In this document: one piece after another, positions 59,533 through 64,000 of the stretch
How the letters are laid out: each line of letters begins with the position of its first letter
How positions within the stretch are numbered: the first letter of the stretch is position 1
DNA from: Bacillota bacterium
Lineage (GTDB): Bacteria; Bacillota; Clostridia; DSM-8532
Assembly: GCA_023443745.1 (NCBI GenBank)
Contig: JAEZTB010000042.1
Span: forward strand, 711,139-775,138
Length of the DNA stretch: 64,000 bases
Reading direction: 5' to 3'
Position numbers and translations under genes: made by a program
Notes under the pieces: model-generated
Database searches by the model: none
Seen by the model: only the letters and a program-made list of their open reading frames with translations
Told to the model about the DNA's origin: nothing

Positions 59533-60405
59533 ATGATAGCTACAAAATTTAGATTTCCAGGGTTAGAGAAAAAAAATGAGAATCGATGCGCGGAAGACAA
59601 GAAAATAACAATGATTCCGATTGATTTGATAAGACCCAATCCCTATCAACCCAGACGTAAATTTGATCAAGCTTCCTTGGATGAACTCTGCCAATCCATT
59701 CAACAGTATGGCGTCATCCAGCCCATTAATGTCAGAAAAATAACAAATACTCATTATGAGCTTGTTGCAGGAGAAAGACGGTTAAGAGCCACAGCTATGG
59801 CCGGACATAAAGAGATTCCCGCTATAGTTGTTGATATCGGAGAAGATGATTCCGCCATAATGGCTCTTATTGAAAATCTACAACGAGAAGACCTTGGTTA
59901 TATGGAGGAAGCGGAGGGCTATCGTAATCTCATTAAGGAGCATGGCCTCACTCAAGAGGAACTGGCTCAAAAAATTGGTAAAAGCCAGTCTACCATAGCC
60001 AACAAGATCAGACTTTTAAGGCTGTCCCCAATGGTAAAAAAGCTGCTGGCTGATAACGGCCTTACCGAAAGACATGCCCGTGCCCTATTAAAAATAGAAG
60101 ATGAGCAGATTCAGCTCAAGGTCTTGCAGAAGGTATGCGACAGGGGTCTCAATGTCAGAAAGACTGAGGAACTTGTGCAAAGGGCTTTGGATAAATACTG
60201 CAATACCGTGCGTTCTGATGAATATAAGGGACGTATCACAAAATCCATTAAAGATATTCGTATTTTTGTAAATACCATTCGTCAGGCCATTGACACCATG
60301 AAAAAGTCCGGGGTCAATGCCCGGGCAGCCCAAATTGACCGCGGTGAATATTTGGAATTTATTGTTCGTATTCCTAAGCGAGAAGATCTGCAAAAGGCTC
60401 AATAG
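59533..60405 (+). CDS. noc: Nucleoid occlusion protein Noc
   Basis: A 290-residue ParB paralogue directly after rsmG, the position of noc in Bacillota. The short N-terminus MIATKFRFPGLEKK resembles the membrane-targeting amphipathic start of Noc (SFSRFFGLGEK). ParB motifs follow: NPYQPRRKFDQASLDELCQSI, AGERRLRATAMAG, ENLQREDLGYMEEAEGY, HTH GLTQEELAQKIGKSQSTIANKIRLLRL. The C-terminus IRIFVNTIRQAIDTMKKSGV matches Noc rather than Spo0J. It blocks division over the nucleoid. No Noc-binding sites (ATTTCCCGGGAAAT) were seen in the window. Confidence 0.9.
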   Translation: MIATKFRFPGLEKKNENRCAEDKKITMIPIDLIRPNPYQPRRKFDQASLDELCQSIQQYGVIQPINVRKITNTHYELVAGERRLRATAMAGHKEIPAIVVDIGEDDSAIMALIENLQREDLGYMEEAEGYRNLIKEHGLTQEELAQKIGKSQSTIANKIRLLRLSPMVKKLLADNGLTERHARALLKIEDEQIQLKVLQKVCDRGLNVRKTEELVQRALDKYCNTVRSDEYKGRITKSIKDIRIFVNTIRQAIDTMKKSGVNARAAQIDRGEYLEFIVRIPKREDLQKAQ

Positions 60406-60442
60406 AGGAACCTTTTGGATCACATATGCGATCTCCATCTTT

Positions 60443-60474
60443 GGCCTGCCCATAAGGGGCAGGCCCTTTTTTTT
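60443..60474 (+). terminator. Terminator after noc
   Basis: GGCCTGCCC, loop ATAAG, GGGCAGGCC, then CTTTTTTTT. Ends the mnmE-mnmG-rsmG-noc block. Confidence 0.9.
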
Positions 60475-60634
60475 ACGGGTCGAGGCTTGTGGCACGATCC
60501 TGTGGGATCGTACCTCTTTTAATGTGAGCTTGCGAATATGAACCGAAGGGTGTTTTTTATGTTGTCGGCACTCTTCTCTCCCCTCTTAACAGAGGTATGT
60601 TCCCTAGGGGACATACCACAAGCCTCGACCCGTT
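60475..60634. mobile_element. MITE-like element with ~46-bp terminal inverted repeats
   Basis: Left end ACGGGTCGAGGCTTGTGGCA...CGTACCTCTTTT (60475-60520) and right end AACAGAGGTATG...CCACAAGCCTCGACCCGT (60589-60634) are inverted copies differing at scattered bases. Each end contains its own hairpin: CACGATCC/GGATCGT on the left and GTATGTTCC/GGGACATAC on the right. The 68-base interior holds no gene. It fills much of the gap before gyrA and belongs to the interspersed family; no flanking target duplication is evident. Confidence 0.6.
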
Positions 60635-60741
60635 ATCCCAAATTAAGTGGACAGCAGCGGAAATGTTTATTAAAATAGAAGAGGTATCCATTTAAATGTG
60701 GGTACAATATTAATGTATGGTATTGAAAGGAAGCATTGTAA

Positions 60742-63291
60742 ATGTCGGAAAACGGCGGTAATATAGACAATCCAAACCTCACTCGTATTATTCCGGTTGA
60801 TATCGAAGCTGAGATGAAGCAGTCTTTTATAGATTACGCCATGAGCGTTATTGTTGATCGTGCCCTTCCCGATGTCAGGGATGGGTTAAAGCCCGTCCAC
60901 CGGAGAATTCTTTATGCCATGAGCCTTTTGAATTTTACTCCTGATAAGGCACACAGAAAATGCGCCACAACGGTAGGCGAGGTATTAGGTAAATTCCATC
61001 CCCATGGCGATGCTGCTGTTTATGACAGCTTGGTTCGTATGGCCCAGGATTTTTCCTTGCGCTATATGCTTGTGGACGGCCATGGTAATTTTGGTTCTGT
61101 GGATGGCGATCCTCCGGCTGCCATGCGTTACACTGAAGCCAGGCTAACTAAAATAGCTATGGAAATGTTACGTGAAATCAATAAGGACACTGTTGATTTC
61201 AAACCAAACTTTGATGAGCACGAGATTGAGCCGACAGTTCTTCCTTCCCGATTCCCCAATCTTCTGGTCAACGGCTCATCCGGTATTGCGGTGGGTATGG
61301 CAACCAATATCCCACCCCATAACCTGACAGAAACAATCGATGGTATTATCAAGTATATTGACGACCCTGATGTTTCGATTGACGATCTCATGGAAGTTAT
61401 TAAGGCTCCTGATTTTCCTACCGGCGCTACAATTATTGGCAAAGGCGGAACACGCGAGGCTTACAGAACCGGAAGAGGCCGCATAGTTGTACGTGCTGTT
61501 ACAGAAATCGAAGCCTATGGCAATAACCGTCAAAGAATTATTGTTACGGAGCTTCCCTACCAGGTAAATAAAGCACGCCTCGTTGAGAAAATAGCCAATC
61601 TGGTTAAGGATAAAAGAATTGAGGGTATTTCTGATTTACGGGATGAATCCGACCGTAATGGTATGCGCATGGTCATTGAACTCAAGCGTGATGCCAACGC
61701 CAATGTTATTCTTAATCAGCTTTATATGAATACCCAGATGCAAGATGCCTTTAATGTTAATATGCTGGCGTTGGTTCAGGCTCCTGACGGAAAGTTTGAG
61801 CCAAAGGTATTAAATTTAAAGGAATGCATTCAATATTATGTCCGGCATCAGGAAGAGATCATCCGGCGCAGGACGCGCTATGACCTGGAAAAGGCTGAGG
61901 CAAGAGCCCATATTTTAGAAGGCTTGAAAATAGCTTTAGATAATCTTGATGAGGTTATTCGCATTATCAGAAGCTCCAGGACTGAGGCCCTTGCAAAAGA
62001 AGGACTCATGGAACGATTCGGCTTGAGTGAAAAACAGTCTCAGGCTATTGTTGATATGAGGTTGGGTCGTCTCACCGGTTTGGAGAGAGAAAAGCTTGAG
62101 GAAGAGTACCGTGAGCTTTTAGCGAAAATCGCCTATTTCAAGGATGTCCTCGCAAAGCCGGAATTGGTTCATGAAATTATCAAGGATGAGCTTACCGAGA
62201 TCAAGTATAAATTTGGAGATGAGAGAAGAACAAAGATCACCATAGATGAGACCGAGATTGATATGGAGGATCTCATTAAGGATGAGGATGTGGTGGTTAC
62301 CCTTACGCGCTTCGGTTATATCAAGCGTACACCCATTGATGCCTATAAGAGCCAAAAGCGTGGTGGAAAAGGCATAGCCGGACTTACTACCCGGGAAGAC
62401 GATTTTGTGGTGGATATGTTTACTACCTCCACCCATCGTTACCTGTTGTTCTTTACAAACAAGGGAAAGGTCTATAAGCTGAGGGCATGGCAGATTCCCG
62501 AAGCAGGACGTCAGGCTAGAGGAACGGCTGTTGTCAATCTTCTTCAGCTGGACAGTGATGAGAAGATCAGTGCAACAATTAAGCTGCATGGTGATGAGAA
62601 GAACATGTATCTGGTTATGACAACAAAAAGTGGCATGGTCAAAAAAACACCCCTTGAACAATATGACAATATCCGCAAGGGTGGTATTGCAGCCATTACC
62701 CTCAAAGAAGATGATGAGCTCATTGGTACCCGCTTAACCGACGGATCCTATGACATTATTCTTGTGACAAGGAATGGTATGTCTATACGCTTTAGTGAAA
62801 AAGACGTCCGGCCTATGGGTCGAACCTCCACCGGTGTTATGGGTATACGCCTTGATGAAGAAGACCAGGTCATTTCCATGGTACCGTACTTTGAAAATAC
62901 AACATTGCTTGTAGTCACTGTCAATGGCTTTGGCAAGAGAACCGAACTTGATGAATACAAGGTTCAAACCAGAGGCGGAAAAGGTGTACTCACTTATCGC
63001 GTGACTGAGAAGACCGGTCCGCTGGTAGGAGCCATGTCGGTATCCGATGATGATGACTTGATGCTGATATCCAGTGACGGTACCATTATCCGCATGCATG
63101 TGGATGAAATAAGTATTTTAAGTCGTGTCACCCAGGGAGTGACATTGATGCGTACTTCAGAGGAAAACCGGGTCGTTTCCCTTGCCCGTATTCCTTCGGC
63201 TGTCAAAGAAGATGAATCGGATGACGAAGAGAACTCCAATGCTCCCGATGAAGTAACACCAAACGACCCTAATGAAGACCCTAATATATAA
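60742..63291 (+). CDS. gyrA: DNA gyrase subunit A
   Basis: Breakage-reunion subunit, 849 residues. N-terminal winged helix and catalytic AAMRYTEARL with Y130; quinolone-determining region HPHGDAAVYDSLVRMAQ; coiled coil around residues 370-490; C-terminal beta-pinwheel with the GyrA box QKRGGKG (in YKSQKRGGKGIAG). The tail is strongly acidic (from EDESDDEENS to the end). At the position equivalent to E. coli Ser83 it has Ala91. AAAGGAAG lies upstream. It is separated from gyrB by the origin and transcribed in the opposite direction. Confidence 0.97.
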   Translation: MSENGGNIDNPNLTRIIPVDIEAEMKQSFIDYAMSVIVDRALPDVRDGLKPVHRRILYAMSLLNFTPDKAHRKCATTVGEVLGKFHPHGDAAVYDSLVRMAQDFSLRYMLVDGHGNFGSVDGDPPAAMRYTEARLTKIAMEMLREINKDTVDFKPNFDEHEIEPTVLPSRFPNLLVNGSSGIAVGMATNIPPHNLTETIDGIIKYIDDPDVSIDDLMEVIKAPDFPTGATIIGKGGTREAYRTGRGRIVVRAVTEIEAYGNNRQRIIVTELPYQVNKARLVEKIANLVKDKRIEGISDLRDESDRNGMRMVIELKRDANANVILNQLYMNTQMQDAFNVNMLALVQAPDGKFEPKVLNLKECIQYYVRHQEEIIRRRTRYDLEKAEARAHILEGLKIALDNLDEVIRIIRSSRTEALAKEGLMERFGLSEKQSQAIVDMRLGRLTGLEREKLEEEYRELLAKIAYFKDVLAKPELVHEIIKDELTEIKYKFGDERRTKITIDETEIDMEDLIKDEDVVVTLTRFGYIKRTPIDAYKSQKRGGKGIAGLTTREDDFVVDMFTTSTHRYLLFFTNKGKVYKLRAWQIPEAGRQARGTAVVNLLQLDSDEKISATIKLHGDEKNMYLVMTTKSGMVKKTPLEQYDNIRKGGIAAITLKEDDELIGTRLTDGSYDIILVTRNGMSIRFSEKDVRPMGRTSTGVMGIRLDEEDQVISMVPYFENTTLLVVTVNGFGKRTELDEYKVQTRGGKGVLTYRVTEKTGPLVGAMSVSDDDDLMLISSDGTIIRMHVDEISILSRVTQGVTLMRTSEENRVVSLARIPSAVKEDESDDEENSNAPDEVTPNDPNEDPNI

Positions 63292-63390
63292 AAGAGTATA
63301 AAGGTTGACTATATATAATTAGATATATATAGCTAATGTAGTTAGAAAAAAACTTTTATACAAAATCTATATGAATATAAGATACAGATA

Positions 63391-63432
63391 AAACAGAGGT
63401 GTGTTTCGAAAGGAACACACCTCTGTTTTATT
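63391..63432 (+). terminator. Terminator after gyrA (GAGGTGTGTT hairpin)
   Basis: AAACAGAGGTGTGTT (63391-63405) pairs perfectly with AACACACCTCTGTTT (63414-63428), followed by TATT. The stem belongs to the GAGGTryGTT hairpin group of the repeat family. A smaller CTAACAGG/CCTGTTAG stem follows at 63433-63459. Confidence 0.8.
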
Positions 63433-63484
63433 CTAACAGGCAGAGCCCCTCCTGTTAGCCATGTTGTTGTCACAATAAAAAATG

Positions 63485-63511
63485 GGGCTTCTCGTTCGAA
63501 ACGAGGAGCCC
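63485..63511. repeat. GC-rich hairpin between gyrA and rrn promoters
   Basis: GGGCTTCTCGTT, loop CGA, AACGAGGAGCCC: a 12-bp stem with one wobble. It may insulate the rRNA promoters from gyrA transcription. Confidence 0.6.
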
Positions 63512-63650
63512 GTTTAATTGAAATAGAGTATATTAGGGGGGTAAATAGTTGATAACAAATTAACAAACATTAAAAAATAAACGATCGATACTTAGCTTAT
63601 TATATAGGAAGCTGGGAAAAAAAACTAGTATAAATATTTATATTTTTGTA

Positions 63651-63679
63651 TTGACAACATGACAGGCCTATTGTATTAT
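63651..63679 (+). promoter_or_regulatory. rRNA operon promoter P1
   Basis: TTGACA (63651-63656), 17 bases, TATTAT (63674-63679). First of three tandem promoters. Confidence 0.75.
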
Positions 63680-63742
63680 AAATAAGCCGCTGTTGCGACA
63701 CGCTGAAAAGCGCTTGGACAAACAAGATAATTAAAAAAGTGC

Positions 63743-63771
63743 TTGACAGTTTATCGTATACATGGTAAACT
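63743..63771 (+). promoter_or_regulatory. rRNA operon promoter P2
   Basis: TTGACA (63743-63748), 17 bases, TAAACT (63766-63771), 92 bases after P1; context GTGCTTGACA and TGGTAAACTAAG. Confidence 0.8.
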
Positions 63772-63835
63772 AAGTGTCCGGCCTTGAGGAAACAGCAAGT
63801 GCAAAAATACAACGAAAAATGTTGAAAAAAAGCGC

Positions 63836-63864
63836 TTGACAAAGAATCAAGTCGGTGGTAAACT
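63836..63864 (+). promoter_or_regulatory. rRNA operon promoter P3
   Basis: TTGACA (63836-63841), 17 bases, TAAACT (63859-63864), 93 bases after P2; context GCGCTTGACA and TGGTAAACTTA, so P2 and P3 look like a duplication. Confidence 0.85.
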
Positions 63865-63870
63865 TAAAAT

Positions 63871-64000
63871 CCGGTCGCCGCTAAAGAGCGAACAAGCTCG
63901 AAAGCGAGACGCAAAGCCAGAGATGGTGATGGACATTGAAAATTGAACAGTGTACGAAAACATCATGCAATATCTGCAAATCACACAGTGATTTGTCAGA
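63871..64000 (+). ncRNA. rRNA operon leader (16S starts beyond the window)
   Basis: The sequence after P3 (CCGGTCGCCGCTAAAGAG..., then ACATTGAAAATTGAACAG) is typical of a Bacillota pre-16S leader. The 16S start (AGAGTTTGATC) has not appeared by base 64000. No tRNA is seen. Confidence 0.65.

Noticed and set aside
63871..64000. 16S rRNA gene at the right edge
   Set aside because: The conserved 16S start sequence does not appear before base 64000; only promoters and leader are inside the window.

Overview
The window is a replication-origin region of a Bacillota genome, most likely a saccharolytic, cellulose-using member of the Clostridia. The evidence is the conserved block gyrB-remB-recF-rlbA-dnaN-dnaA running left and rpmH-rnpA-yidD-yidC-jag-mnmE-mnmG-rsmG-noc-gyrA running right from a divergent dnaA/rpmH promoter near 52.4 kb, parAB with three perfect parS sites, and strong Shine-Dalgarno sequences throughout. 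Cellobiose phosphorylase (very like the clostridial enzyme) and a GH9 cellulase point to growth on cellodextrins. I cannot place the organism below class.

Layout. 0-2 kb: end of an MFS transporter and a frameshifted AEC permease. 2.3-5.4 kb: thiamine-salvage operon thiD-thiM-thiE plus a HAD phosphatase behind a TPP riboswitch with an intrinsic terminator. 5.5-7.6 kb: glycerate kinase and 2-hydroxy-3-oxopropionate reductase. 7.8-12.8 kb: AraC regulator, two xylose-isomerase-like TIM barrels and two Gfo/Idh/MocA oxidoreductases. 12.7-16.5 kb: lacI-cellobiose phosphorylase-small protein operon. 16.7-17.8 kb: DUF362/ferredoxin protein. 17.9-30 kb: a leftward operon of a complete branched-chain-amino-acid-type ABC importer, a 2-hydroxyacid dehydrogenase, a TIM-barrel isomerase, two zinc alcohol dehydrogenases and a two-subunit transketolase, with a GntR/FCD regulator beside it. 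30-40 kb: dinB, ccdA-tlpA, cytosolic GH9 + methylglyoxal synthase, DUF3788, DUF896, ComEC-like hydrolase + DUF3006, an MFS transporter. 40.7-64 kb: serS, DUF4446, parBA, the origin block, and the promoters and leader of an rRNA operon whose 16S gene starts past the right edge.

How it works together. The palindromic site ACGT-CAT-ACGT occurs at the promoters of both the ABC-importer operon and glycerate kinase, and a degenerate copy lies upstream of the GntR gene. I infer one regulon in which an unknown imported compound is oxidised, isomerised and cut by transketolase, with a hydroxypyruvate/glycerate branch phosphorylated by glycerate kinase. No sugar kinase is encoded in the cluster, so the substrate and the early steps are open. 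This is the best candidate for an undescribed pathway here.

The most unusual sequence-level feature is a family of modular palindromic intergenic repeats (about fifteen loci, some nested or tandem). Copies differ by compensatory changes in their hairpin stems, and two of them supply the 3' ends of genes (jag, rlbA).
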